Source of the DNA: Candidatus Saccharimonadota bacterium
GTDB lineage: Bacteria > Patescibacteriota > Saccharimonadia > Saccharimonadales > Saccharimonadaceae
Assembly (NCBI GenBank): GCA_017510925.1
Contig: JAFWLT010000001.1
Span: 1-64,000, forward strand
Direction of reading: 5' to 3'
DNA length: 64,000 bases
Numbering within the stretch: the first letter of the stretch is position 1; the number at the start of each line of letters is the position of its first letter. Shown one piece after another: positions 51,337 through 59,668 of this stretch. Under the pieces are notes generated by a model. The model saw only the letters and a list, made by a program, of their open reading frames with translations. It had not been told where the DNA came from and made no database searches. Position numbers and translations under genes: made by a program.

Positions 51337-53260
51337 TAGCAACGCAACGAATATTATACCCAAGGTAACGAACATCACGGCTAGGGAAATGAAAATTAGA
51401 GGTTGAACCAAGATAATAAATTAGGTAGCGATATTGGGTAGTGTTATTGCTGTACGTTGCTGGCGTAGCAGACCACCATCCAGCATCTGCCGTAGAGATA
51501 ATATTCCCACTAGAATAATACCCATTGACAGGGAGTGGGTTGAATTCAGAAAGATGCCCATCGACTAAACCTTCGATTTGCGCATAACTAGGCAACGTCC
51601 AGCCTTTTGGACAAATATTATAAACATCTGTGTTAGTATTTGAAGAACCAGTAATAGTGTTAGCTGTAGCTGCAGCATAATTATACCAAGCACCTATCGT
51701 TGGGTTACATTGCATAGCTGCAGTAGTAAAGCCAGAGCTAGAGCCACTGTTAGCAGCTGTAGAAAGTAAAGCAGTAGGGGTAGAAAAGCTAGCAGAAGAA
51801 GCAATATTTGAAGTAGAAGCATTTAGTGCAGTAGCAGCAGGGGCAGTACCAGCAGCATTACAACCAATTGCAAGGTTTTTTATCATCCAAAGATCATTAC
51901 CAATTTTCTTAACTGTATATTCTCTGTTATCACGAGTATCAATAAGAGTTTTTGTAGCTCCACCAGTAGTATTTGTCACAATATCGCGATCCATCTCTTG
52001 CATATTAGTAATATCGTCAAGAGTCCTAGGAGTCTTAGCCACGCAACGAATGCTAAGCCCTGCTGAACGGCCACCACTAGTAACATTAGCATAATAAGGA
52101 GTTAGCGTACTTGTATCTGACGCAGAGAGATACCAACGATATGTAGCATTATATGGAGTAGAAGAAGACCAAACCCCAACACCTGCAGAGAAAGTACCAT
52201 TTCCATAATAATAGCCTTCTAGAGCCATATTATATTCAGTGGTATATGCCACAACGCTCTCTTGTTCTGTATGAGTAGGTAGTCTCCACCCAGCCGGGCA
52301 AATATCATAAGCTGCATCCACGGAATTAGATGTCCCTGTAATAGTCATAGCAGAGGCAAGAGCATAGTTGTATAGTGCCCCTTTTGTACCACTCCCATCA
52401 TAATGCATCTTTGCTGCAGTTAGAGAACTGCCACCAGTACTCAAATCAGTATAGCTGATGCTTAATGGGTTGGTCGTAGTGTAAGAACTTTCTACGTTTG
52501 AAGTTTCAGAATTTAGAGTCATAGTTCCAGCCGGATCATCAGCTTTACCAATAAAGCGCAAATTTTGCGTCATCCAACAAGTTCCATTAATCCAGCGCAC
52601 AGTATATTCTTGACTATCACGTAGATCCATCACGGTATAATCAGCAGTTGACGCTTCTCTTTGACATATTTCTGGAGTGATATTCTGGATATGAGGAATT
52701 GTTGGATTCGTAGTAGCAGCAAGATTAAGTCCTATCGTGTAAGTACCAGCTGCTTGAGAATAATTAATTTTTGAAGCAAAAGAAAGCGTGGTAGTATCTT
52801 CATTGGTTGCTACATTATTTTCTAGGAGTTTAACACCAGAAACATATGGAATAAAGTTACCAGAATCTTTTTTATAGCCCCAAGTGTTGTCTGTGAGTGA
52901 AGAGGCAGTAGCACCTGCTTCTGCAGAGAGAGTAGGGATTGTTGCATTCTTGCCATCTGCTGTATTGTCTCTAACTAGATCTGTAGCATCATTTGAAGAA
53001 GACATAGTAAGTTGATAACCGGTCATATTATTAGTAGATACTTTGATATTTAGATCTTTGCTATCACTTGTTTTAGTATTTGGATTAAGATTTAGTACTA
53101 CATTATTAGAAGAAAGGGTAATATTAAGGCTTGGTGCTACGTTTACGATGTAATCTACATCAGCAGCACTAGCGTTTGATAAACTTCCTAAAAGCAAGAA
53201 GGAGCACGCAAAAACAATACATACACAAAGAAACAGATTACGCACCAACCTCGTTAGCAT
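51332..53260 (-). CDS. Secreted FISUMP-domain surface protein, copy 2
   Basis: A 642-aa protein from MLTRLVRNL. It has a signal peptide, the same N-terminal beta domain as copy 1 (nearly identical from VDYIVNVAPSLNITLSSN through NTWGYKKDSGNFIPYVS), then two FISUMP domains with different sequences (CWMTQNLRFIG...CPAGWRLPT...WSSSTPY and LWMIKNLAIGC...CPKGWTLPS...WWSATPA...NIRCVAR). Conserved stalk with variable heads suggests divergent binding specificities. Confidence 0.85.
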   Translation of the reverse strand: MLTRLVRNLFLCVCIVFACSFLLLGSLSNASAADVDYIVNVAPSLNITLSSNNVVLNLNPNTKTSDSKDLNIKVSTNNMTGYQLTMSSSNDATDLVRDNTADGKNATIPTLSAEAGATASSLTDNTWGYKKDSGNFIPYVSGVKLLENNVATNEDTTTLSFASKINYSQAAGTYTIGLNLAATTNPTIPHIQNITPEICQREASTADYTVMDLRDSQEYTVRWINGTCWMTQNLRFIGKADDPAGTMTLNSETSNVESSYTTTNPLSISYTDLSTGGSSLTAAKMHYDGSGTKGALYNYALASAMTITGTSNSVDAAYDICPAGWRLPTHTEQESVVAYTTEYNMALEGYYYGNGTFSAGVGVWSSSTPYNATYRWYLSASDTSTLTPYYANVTSGGRSAGLSIRCVAKTPRTLDDITNMQEMDRDIVTNTTGGATKTLIDTRDNREYTVKKIGNDLWMIKNLAIGCNAAGTAPAATALNASTSNIASSASFSTPTALLSTAANSGSSSGFTTAAMQCNPTIGAWYNYAAATANTITGSSNTNTDVYNICPKGWTLPSYAQIEGLVDGHLSEFNPLPVNGYYSSGNIISTADAGWWSATPATYSNNTTQYRYLIYYLGSTSNFHFPSRDVRYLGYNIRCVAR

Positions 53261-53266
53261 AACCTT

Positions 53267-53275
53267 ATTATACCA
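53267..53275 (-). promoter_or_regulatory. Leaderless extended -10 promoter
   Basis: TGGTATAAT ends 6 nt before the ATG at 53260. The region is near-identical to that of copy 1. Confidence 0.7.
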
Positions 53276-53296
53276 TAAACCATAAGTAGAAAACAC

Positions 53297-53331
53297 AAAA
53301 ATAGTGTTGTAAAATTTACAACACTATTTTT
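53297..53331 (-). terminator. AT-rich palindromic terminator (repeat copy 2)
   Basis: The same 35-bp sequence as 28624-28658, here after ppa. Confidence 0.75.
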
Positions 53332-53345
53332 AAATCACCTATGAA

Positions 53346-53873
53346 TTATTTGCCATAGCGAGCAATTGCATCAGCAATTACTTTCTTAGCTACATCAGCG
53401 CCTTCAAATGCCACCACCTTAGTAGTACCAGGCTTTTTAAGATCTTTGTAGTGGTTGAAGTGGAATTCAATTTGTTCCAAAGTTCTCTTTGGCAAATCTT
53501 CAAGAGTCTGATATTTGTCACCATTGTTTCTATCATCTTCTGGTACACAAATAATCTTGTCGTCTACTTCCCCGTCATCTACAAACTTCATTACACCAAG
53601 GATACGACCTTTCATCCAAATGCCAGTGGTAAGTGGCTGATCGGTAATCATAAGAACATCAAGTTCGTCGCCATCTTCATCAAGAGTTTGTGGAATAAAA
53701 CCATAGTTGCAAGGTTTTGCAAAAGCAATTGGCTCTACACGATCTAGCATAAAACAAGCACGTTCTCTATCCCATTCAATCTTGTGGTTAGAGCCGGTAG
53801 GAATCTCGATTACTACATTAAGCTCACCATTTTCATAATCGCCTGGAGTTAAAACTTTATTAAAATCTGCCAT
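53346..53873 (-). CDS. ppa: Inorganic pyrophosphatase (family I)
   Basis: A 175-aa protein: EIPTGSNHKIEWDRERACFMLDR, YGFIPQTLDEDGDELDVLMI (metal-binding Asp cluster) and KDLKKPGTTKV. It hydrolyses PPi to drive biosynthesis. An AAAGGAG site is present, with TGATATAAT upstream. Confidence 0.97.
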   Translation of the reverse strand: MADFNKVLTPGDYENGELNVVIEIPTGSNHKIEWDRERACFMLDRVEPIAFAKPCNYGFIPQTLDEDGDELDVLMITDQPLTTGIWMKGRILGVMKFVDDGEVDDKIICVPEDDRNNGDKYQTLEDLPKRTLEQIEFHFNHYKDLKKPGTTKVVAFEGADVAKKVIADAIARYGK

Positions 53874-53898
53874 AAAAATATCTCCTTTTTATCCCCCA

Positions 53899-53907
53899 AT
53901 TATATCA
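53899..53907 (-). promoter_or_regulatory. Extended -10 promoter of ppa
   Basis: TGATATAAT, 25 nt before the ATG, with a Shine-Dalgarno site between. Confidence 0.6.
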
Positions 53908-53912
53908 CAAAA

Positions 53913-55256
53913 TTATAATTCCGAAATAAGAACTCTTACCTGTTCGGTAGTGTCGCGATCCCTAATCGTTACAGAGTTATCCGTAAGTGAGTCAAAATCT
54001 ACTACTACGCATTTTGGCGTACCAATCTCATCTTGCTTGCGATAGCGTTTGCCAATATTACCAGAGTCATCCCAAGTCACATTCCCATACTTAGCACGAA
54101 GTAGATCATAAACCTCACGTGCCTTTTCTACGAGCTCCGGTTTGTTTTTAAGTAGTGGTGAAACACAAAACCTATATGGCGCCAAATTCTCTGGTAATCT
54201 AAGAACTGTACGTTTCTCACCATTTACTTCATCCTCGGTATATGCGTTAGAAAGCACAGCAAGGAACAATCTTTCTACCCCAATCGATGGCTCAATCACG
54301 TGTGGCACATAAGTCTCACCCGTAACCTTATCACGATATTCCATCGACTTGCCAGATTCGCGAGCAATATTTGAAAGATCAAAATCGGTTCTATAAGCTA
54401 GCCCCATCAATTCCTCAGCGCCATTAGGATAATCAAACATAAAATCAATTGTGCGCTTAGAATAATGTGCGCGATCTTCCGGAGCTACTTCAAGTTCATG
54501 GATAGAATCACCATTGAGCCCCATCACTTTTTCTAGAAATTCGTGTTGAAGCCCACGCAAATTTTCAAAACTTGCTTCCCATTCATCTGGTTTCACAAAA
54601 TATTCAATTTCCATTTGTGAACATTCACGATCTCTAAGAATAAAATCGCGTGGCGAAATTTCGTTTCTAAATGCCTTACCTTGTTGCGCCAAACCAAATG
54701 GAATTGATGGATAAAAAGTATCCACCACATTTTTGTAATTTACAAAAATCCCTTGAGCCGTTTCTGGCCGGAGGTATGCTACGGATTTATCGGCAAGCTC
54801 AGCATCATCATCAGGAAGCACTGCACCTACGTGTGTAGCAAACATCATGTTAAACTTGCGAATCGGCCCCCAATTTTCTTTACCACAAACCGGGCATTTT
54901 ACGTGCAAATCCCAAAATTCTTCAGAAGATACGCTTTCATTAATACCGTCGGCGATTTTATCAGCACGAAAACGTGATTTACATTCCTTACATTCTACCA
55001 AAGGATCTGCAAAAGTTGCTGTATGCCCAGATGCTACCCAAGTTTTAGGATTCATCAAAATTGCTGCATCAATTCCATACATATCATCGCGTGACTCTAC
55101 AAAGAATTCCCACCAAGCATCCATAATTTTTTTCTTAAGGATTACACCAAGTGGGCCAAAATCCCAAGTTCCGGCAAAACCACCATAAACGTCAGACCCA
55201 GGAAAAACAAACCCACGTCTTTTGCATAAACTCACAATATCATCTAATTTGCTCAT
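53913..55256 (-). CDS. glyS: Glycyl-tRNA synthetase (alpha2 type)
   Basis: A 447-aa class II synthetase: CKRRGFVFPGSDVYGGFAGTWDFGPLG, motif 2 FRNEISPRDFILRDRECSQMEIEYF, motif 3 IEPSIGVERLFLAVL and an anticodon-binding domain. Zn-type CxxC pairs (CKECKS, CPVCGK) occur in the insertion. TGATATAAT ends 6 nt before the ATG. Confidence 0.96.
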   Translation of the reverse strand: MSKLDDIVSLCKRRGFVFPGSDVYGGFAGTWDFGPLGVILKKKIMDAWWEFFVESRDDMYGIDAAILMNPKTWVASGHTATFADPLVECKECKSRFRADKIADGINESVSSEEFWDLHVKCPVCGKENWGPIRKFNMMFATHVGAVLPDDDAELADKSVAYLRPETAQGIFVNYKNVVDTFYPSIPFGLAQQGKAFRNEISPRDFILRDRECSQMEIEYFVKPDEWEASFENLRGLQHEFLEKVMGLNGDSIHELEVAPEDRAHYSKRTIDFMFDYPNGAEELMGLAYRTDFDLSNIARESGKSMEYRDKVTGETYVPHVIEPSIGVERLFLAVLSNAYTEDEVNGEKRTVLRLPENLAPYRFCVSPLLKNKPELVEKAREVYDLLRAKYGNVTWDDSGNIGKRYRKQDEIGTPKCVVVDFDSLTDNSVTIRDRDTTEQVRVLISEL

Positions 55257-55262
55257 ATAATT

Positions 55263-55271
55263 ATTATATCA
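55263..55271 (-). promoter_or_regulatory. Leaderless extended -10 promoter of glyS
   Basis: TGATATAAT, 6 nt before the ATG, partly within the 3' gap of the next gene. Confidence 0.7.
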
Positions 55272-55275
55272 CAAA

Positions 55276-55809
55276 CTACTCTGTAACTCGTGGTTTTACG
55301 TAGCCTTCGCCGTAATCCAAAATCAAAGCATCAATTTCTTTCAAAAGTTCTCTACTTGCTTTCAAATCTTCTACTGTCATATTTTCGTATTGTGATTTGT
55401 TCACATCAAACACTACAAACTTACCGCTAATTCTCTTACCACTAGCAGAAGGCCCAAGATCTAGATGCTTATAAGCCTCTTCGGCTTCTGACTCTGTAGC
55501 ATATTCATAAAAAGCTCTTGCTCCAATAATCTTATTGCCCTCATAATAATACACTACGTGCGTTACATCAGACTCCCATTCGCTATCGTCTAGAGCCGAC
55601 ATTTCCTTGCTCATAGTAAGCACTATTTTGCCGTCAGCATCGTGAAAATAACTACTGTCGAATTTTTCATTCTGACTAAATTTCAAAATCGCCATAATTA
55701 CAATCATTAAAGCAACGAGTGCCAAACCTACCCAAATTGTAGTTTTGTAATCAAAAGGTTTTTCAACCTTCTTAGTCTTTGCAGTTTTTTTCTTAAGCTT
55801 TGTGCCCAT
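55276..55809 (-). CDS. Single-pass membrane protein, unknown
   Basis: A 177-aa protein: Lys-rich cytoplasmic N-terminus, membrane helix (about 25-44) and a roughly 130-aa extracellular alpha/beta domain (IVLTMSKEMSAL, VTHVVYYYEGNKIIGARAFYEYATESEAEEAYKHL). AAAGGAG site. No family recognised; several similar one-helix proteins occur in the window. Confidence 0.6.
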   Translation of the reverse strand: MGTKLKKKTAKTKKVEKPFDYKTTIWVGLALVALMIVIMAILKFSQNEKFDSSYFHDADGKIVLTMSKEMSALDDSEWESDVTHVVYYYEGNKIIGARAFYEYATESEAEEAYKHLDLGPSASGKRISGKFVVFDVNKSQYENMTVEDLKASRELLKEIDALILDYGEGYVKPRVTE

Positions 55810-55851
55810 TTACTCTCCTTTTCTTTATTTTATCACCTTTTTCAAAAAAAT

Positions 55852-56517
55852 TTAAAAAGCTTTAGAAATTTCCAAAATCACTGGCGCATATTCGGAAATA
55901 TTTTTAATTCTAAAAATCACATCTAATTTGGAAGAAACCAAAAGTCTCAAAATTTTAATTGTATTTGCGTCAATTTCACCCTCTTCATCCACATAAAAAA
56001 CTTTTTCAAAATTATTCCAGCTATATTTAGTATCAACATTTAGTTTGTTGCCATCGGCATCAAAATACAAATTTATTTCCTCACCCATCACACGCGCCAA
56101 ATTTAACGAAAACCACGCATAAATCAAATTTGTATCTAGGCCAGCATCAAGAGATGATAGACAAATGTCCACAATCTCAAAAAATTCCGACGAGTCTACC
56201 GAATCAGAAGCCTTACTTACTTTTTTGAGAATTTCTGAAGCTAGTTCCATCCTAGAAAGATCTTTCAAAATTTCTCCATAGAATTTCTCCATTTTAGAAG
56301 ATGTAAGAACAGCCATCTCACTTTTGCCGAAATGCAAATTTACTAAGATCAAAGAAAACATTTCAATCCCACCAGCTAGCTTAGACTTGGGTTTTCTTAC
56401 CCCCTTCGCCATCACCGAAATTTTGCCTACCGGCGTAATTAAATTCAAAATTCTATCAGCCTCACCATAATTAGTGCGCCTAAGTACATACGCGTGGGTT
56501 TTGAGATCTTTAGGCAT
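55852..56517 (-). CDS. recO: DNA repair protein RecO
   Basis: A 221-aa protein from MPKDLKTHAY (a start at 56529 is also open). OB-fold start KTHAYVLRRTNYGEADRILNLITPVGKISVMAKGVRKPKSKLAGGIEMFSLILVNL, then the helical RecO domain. It loads RecA on SSB-coated DNA. It overlaps the response-regulator gene, forming a kinase-like/receiver/recO unit. Confidence 0.9.
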   Translation of the reverse strand: MPKDLKTHAYVLRRTNYGEADRILNLITPVGKISVMAKGVRKPKSKLAGGIEMFSLILVNLHFGKSEMAVLTSSKMEKFYGEILKDLSRMELASEILKKVSKASDSVDSSEFFEIVDICLSSLDAGLDTNLIYAWFSLNLARVMGEEINLYFDADGNKLNVDTKYSWNNFEKVFYVDEEGEIDANTIKILRLLVSSKLDVIFRIKNISEYAPVILEISKAF

Positions 56518-56860
56518 ATTCTCTAGCATACGAAAGAGTCTCCTTTGGCTTTATTTTGTTTTTGTCTAGAACCCCTACCACGTTATATTCAGAAAGATCA
56601 AAACCAGAAAAATCTTTTTCCGATACAATCACAATCGGCACATCAAGCGTATCAGCGTAAGATGCCATTTCGTTAAGAAAAGTAAATCCATCCGGCCCAG
56701 TCAAAATCGGATCAAGAAATACCAAACTCGGTGCTTCTTCAGAAATGTCATTAATCGCAACAATTGCGTTATTAGACAAATGTCCATCAAATCCATTTTT
56801 TTTCAAAGTCTCAAGAATACATTTGCCAAACACTTCATCGCTGTCTACCACCAAAATCAT
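56510..56860 (-). CDS. Stand-alone response-regulator receiver domain
   Basis: A 116-aa CheY-like protein: ILVVDSDEVF (acidic pair D6/D8), phospho-acceptor D50 in LVFLDPILTGPDGFTFL, VPIVIVSEKD (Ser switch) and VLDKNKIKP (Lys). No output domain. It abuts the upstream kinase-like gene with no spacing. Confidence 0.87.
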   Translation of the reverse strand: MILVVDSDEVFGKCILETLKKNGFDGHLSNNAIVAINDISEEAPSLVFLDPILTGPDGFTFLNEMASYADTLDVPIVIVSEKDFSGFDLSEYNVVGVLDKNKIKPKETLSYAREYA

Positions 56861-57541
56861 TTAATTCCCCCACATATTAATTTGATGTGGCACTGGAATT
56901 TTTACAAAAAAGCTTGCACCATCACGATGTCTTACTGCGCCAACTTCAGCATTCATATATTTAGAAAATTTAGAAGCGATGTAGAGCCCTAACGCTGAAG
57001 ATCCCGGGCGCATCGCAATATCACGAGGCGTCATCAAATTCCCTTTTACTTCTTGCCATACATCAAATGGTAAGCTCGGCCCGAAGTCTCTCACATTAAT
57101 TTCTACCATTCCAGACGCTTCTTTGATCCTAAGTTCTGTTTTCATTTCTTCGTCTGTATAATTCGCAGCATTAAGCAAAAAATTATAAACCACCGAAGAC
57201 AAAAGTTCTGGATTTGCCACCACTAGTCTAGAACGATTAGAATATCTCACTGTCATTTCGCCTTTTTTACCATCAAAAAGTTCCGAAATTTCCGATATTA
57301 CATCATCACAAAGCGCTCTCACAGCCACTGGCCCCATTTCAAACCCACCAGAAGCTAGACGCTCCATTTTGGCAAGGTCATTCACTTGCCTAATTGCCAT
57401 ATCAGCTACCGAAATCATCTGCTGACGAATTTTTTCATCACCCACACCATTACCATCAAAACCAAAAGCGAGTTGCCTTAATTCCAAAAGTGGCCGCTTC
57501 AGTTCGCGCGCCACCACCATCGCTCCATCAACCTCCAACAT
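56861..57541 (-). CDS. Soluble histidine-kinase-like protein lacking the phospho-acceptor His
   Basis: A 226-aa protein. Residues 5-60 align with a HisKA dimerisation helix, but HELxxPL reads ARELKRPL, with Arg12 in place of His. The HATPase region has an N box (VYNFLLNAANYTDE), G1 (VRDFGPSLP) and G2 (SSALGLYIASKFSKYM). No sensor or membrane segment. It may act as a phosphatase, or as an ATP-binding partner of the receiver encoded next. A leaderless promoter precedes it. Confidence 0.82.
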   Translation of the reverse strand: MLEVDGAMVVARELKRPLLELRQLAFGFDGNGVGDEKIRQQMISVADMAIRQVNDLAKMERLASGGFEMGPVAVRALCDDVISEISELFDGKKGEMTVRYSNRSRLVVANPELLSSVVYNFLLNAANYTDEEMKTELRIKEASGMVEINVRDFGPSLPFDVWQEVKGNLMTPRDIAMRPGSSALGLYIASKFSKYMNAEVGAVRHRDGASFFVKIPVPHQINMWGN

Positions 57542-57548
57542 TAAGTCT

Positions 57549-57557
57549 ATTATATCA
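57549..57557 (-). promoter_or_regulatory. Leaderless extended -10 promoter
   Basis: TGATATAAT ends 7 nt before the ATG at 57541. Confidence 0.68.
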
Positions 57558-57559
57558 CA

Positions 57560-58432
57560 CTAGGCGTTGAAGCGAACGGATGAGAGTAACTTGTCGTAAT
57601 CCTTTTGGAACAAAACAGTGTCGGTTTGGATCACTGCTGTTTTATCGCGAATCTTAAATATTACTACGATACCATTCAATTCTGTACCTGGCATTTTACC
57701 AGTATAACGGTTTGCTGTAATGTTGTTGTCTTTACCAATAGTCACAGACTCAAGCTGAAGTGCTGGCTGATCGCCTTCTAATTCTCTTTGATATTCTTCG
57801 GCTACTTCATCAAAGCCTTCGTCTTTTACAGCAACTCTTAGTGCATTTACGGTTTCATCAGAAACTTCAAATACTTCTACTGGGTTTAGATATGCTTCAA
57901 AGTCACCACGTTGAGCAGCATCTTTTGCTACATATACGCTCCAAGTCTTTGGATATTCAAATGTAAGTTCACCATAATCTGCTGGCCCAGCAAAAGTCTT
58001 GTATGGATATTTTTCACGTTCGGCGAATTCATTTTCTAGCTTAGTAGTGTTTTCATCTACAGCTTTTACCACGGCATCTGCAATTTGACCATCTACATCG
58101 GTCTTTGCAGCATCATATTCATTTTGTTTCCAAATAAACAGACCAATAAATGTTACCAAAAATAGTGACAACGTGATAATTGCAATGGTCATAATTAGAT
58201 ACTTAAGATCTTTTTTATTGTTTGGCACTGCTGGTGCTGGTGCCTGCATAATCATTGGTTGCCCAGTAGTTGGGTTACTTGCAATAGCTTGTGGCTGCAT
58301 TGGTTGTGCTGCCTGAGCTGGACCTACTGGTTGGCTCATATCTGCACCTTGTGGCGAATTAGCCGGCTGCGTAAATACAGCAGTAAGTGGCTGCCCAGGA
58401 TTAGAACCAGGATTAGGCTGTTTGTTATCCAT
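57560..58432 (-). CDS. Membrane protein with Pro/Gln-rich cytoplasmic tail and PsbP-like outer domain
   Basis: A 290-aa protein: disordered Pro/Gln/Ala N-terminus (1-72), membrane helix (about 78-101), then an extracellular domain (LTFEYPKTWSVYVAKDAAQRGDFEAYLNP, VTIGKDNNITANRYTGKMPG, TAVIQTDTVLFQKDYDKLLSSVRF) of a lipoprotein/PsbP-like pattern common in Patescibacteria. Function unknown. Confidence 0.62.
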   Translation of the reverse strand: MDNKQPNPGSNPGQPLTAVFTQPANSPQGADMSQPVGPAQAAQPMQPQAIASNPTTGQPMIMQAPAPAVPNNKKDLKYLIMTIAIITLSLFLVTFIGLFIWKQNEYDAAKTDVDGQIADAVVKAVDENTTKLENEFAEREKYPYKTFAGPADYGELTFEYPKTWSVYVAKDAAQRGDFEAYLNPVEVFEVSDETVNALRVAVKDEGFDEVAEEYQRELEGDQPALQLESVTIGKDNNITANRYTGKMPGTELNGIVVIFKIRDKTAVIQTDTVLFQKDYDKLLSSVRFNA

Positions 58433-58438
58433 AACCGT

Positions 58439-58447
58439 ATTATATCA
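58439..58447 (-). promoter_or_regulatory. Leaderless extended -10 promoter
   Basis: TGATATAAT ends 6 nt before the ATG at 58432 and overlaps the end of xseB. Confidence 0.68.
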
Positions 58448-58639
58448 CTTTGAAAAATCTACGTCCAGTACTTCTACTTCGTTTTTCAAGTTTTTTAAAT
58501 CTTTTTCAATCTCTTCTGCAAGCTTTAAAGCTTCTTTATATTTTTCCATTGCTTTATCGAGCTCAAAATCAGAAGAAGAAAACCATTCTACCTTTTTATC
58601 TAAATCTTTGATTTTTTGATTTAAACTTTTTTCTACCAT
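58445..58639 (-). CDS. xseB: Exodeoxyribonuclease VII small subunit
   Basis: A 64-aa helical protein: LDKKVEWFSSSDFELDKAMEKYKEALKLAEEIEKDLKN, the XseB pattern. AAGGAGG site. It pairs with XseA, encoded 15 nt upstream. Confidence 0.9.
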   Translation of the reverse strand: MVEKSLNQKIKDLDKKVEWFSSSDFELDKAMEKYKEALKLAEEIEKDLKNLKNEVEVLDVDFSK

Positions 58640-58654
58640 TGGTCCTCCTTAAAT

Positions 58655-59668
58655 TTATTTCCTTTCCTTAACTTTTTTAATTTCTGCTTCAATTTCCTTC
58701 TCAAATGTTGTAATTTTTACAACACTACCAACGGAGGTATCACCAGCCAAAATCGCATAACCTTGCTTTAAAATCTTTTCCGGATTTAGCACCTCTAGAA
58801 TCCTCATTTTTTGTGAAATTTCAGATTCTAGATTTCTAATTTCCAGCTCAATCCTCTGTCTGATTATTCCAATTTTCTCAGCTAATTTTTCGGACTTCCT
58901 ATCACGCGTAAGGAGTTCTGCTGCATTAGATGGCGTAGAAGCTCTTACATCACACGCAAGATCGCATAGGCTTTCGTCTACTTCGTGCCCAATCCCACAA
59001 ACTACCGGGATTTTAGAAGCAGCCACGGCACGTACTAAGGCTTCATCATTAAAACAAGAGAGGTCATCAGCGCTTCCACCACCACGAATTAATACAATCG
59101 CTTGTACGTCCGTTCTTTCGTTAAAATATTTCAGTGCCTTAATCATCTGTTCTGGCGCATCTAGTCCCTGCACCTGTGTATGGGCTGTCAAAACTTTTAG
59201 TCCACCCCATCTAGCATTGATAATTTTTATAAAATCAGCATACCCAGCTGCTTGTGTAGAAGAAATTACGCCAATTTTAGAAAGATCTTCCGGCAAACTT
59301 CTTTTGCGAGCAGGATCAAACAAACCCTCGTCAGCTAATTTCTTTTTTAACATTTCAAAAGCTTTTTTTAGTGAGCCTTCACCTACCGGCGCTACTTTAG
59401 AGACCGTAAAAGAAAACTTACCCCACTTAGTTACTTTAGGAATTCCACGAACCACCACTTTCATTCCATCTTCAATTGGCTGATGAAGTCCCCACAAAGT
59501 CATAAAACAAGGAACCGAAGTCTCTTCGTCTTTTACATTAAAAAATACCCATTTACCTTGGTTTACTTTAAATTCACTCACTTCCCCCACAATTGTCACC
59601 GACGAATACGCGTATTCCAGCGTTTGATTTACATATGCTACAAATTCACTAGGAGTTAGATTGTCCAT
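58655..59668 (-). CDS. xseA: Exodeoxyribonuclease VII large subunit
   Basis: A 337-aa protein: N-terminal OB domain (VTIVGEVSEFKVNQGKWVFFNVKDEE), catalytic region (IGVISSTQAAGYADFI, VLIRGGGSADDLSCFNDEALVRAVAASKIPVVCGIGHEVDESLCDLACDVRASTPSNAAELL), a short coiled coil and C-terminal HIL-like GYAIL. It is shorter than the usual 400-450 aa because of the reduced coiled coil. It degrades ssDNA. Its start overlaps the upstream gene by 20 nt. Confidence 0.95.
   Translation of the reverse strand: MDNLTPSEFVAYVNQTLEYAYSSVTIVGEVSEFKVNQGKWVFFNVKDEETSVPCFMTLWGLHQPIEDGMKVVVRGIPKVTKWGKFSFTVSKVAPVGEGSLKKAFEMLKKKLADEGLFDPARKRSLPEDLSKIGVISSTQAAGYADFIKIINARWGGLKVLTAHTQVQGLDAPEQMIKALKYFNERTDVQAIVLIRGGGSADDLSCFNDEALVRAVAASKIPVVCGIGHEVDESLCDLACDVRASTPSNAAELLTRDRKSEKLAEKIGIIRQRIELEIRNLESEISQKMRILEVLNPEKILKQGYAILAGDTSVGSVVKITTFEKEIEAEIKKVKERK

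Noticed and set aside
58703-58730. Further copy of the TAGTGTTGTAAA palindrome (TGTTGTAATTTTTACAACA) inside xseA
   Set aside because: Only the central part matches and it lies within a conserved coding frame; probably chance in AT-rich DNA.
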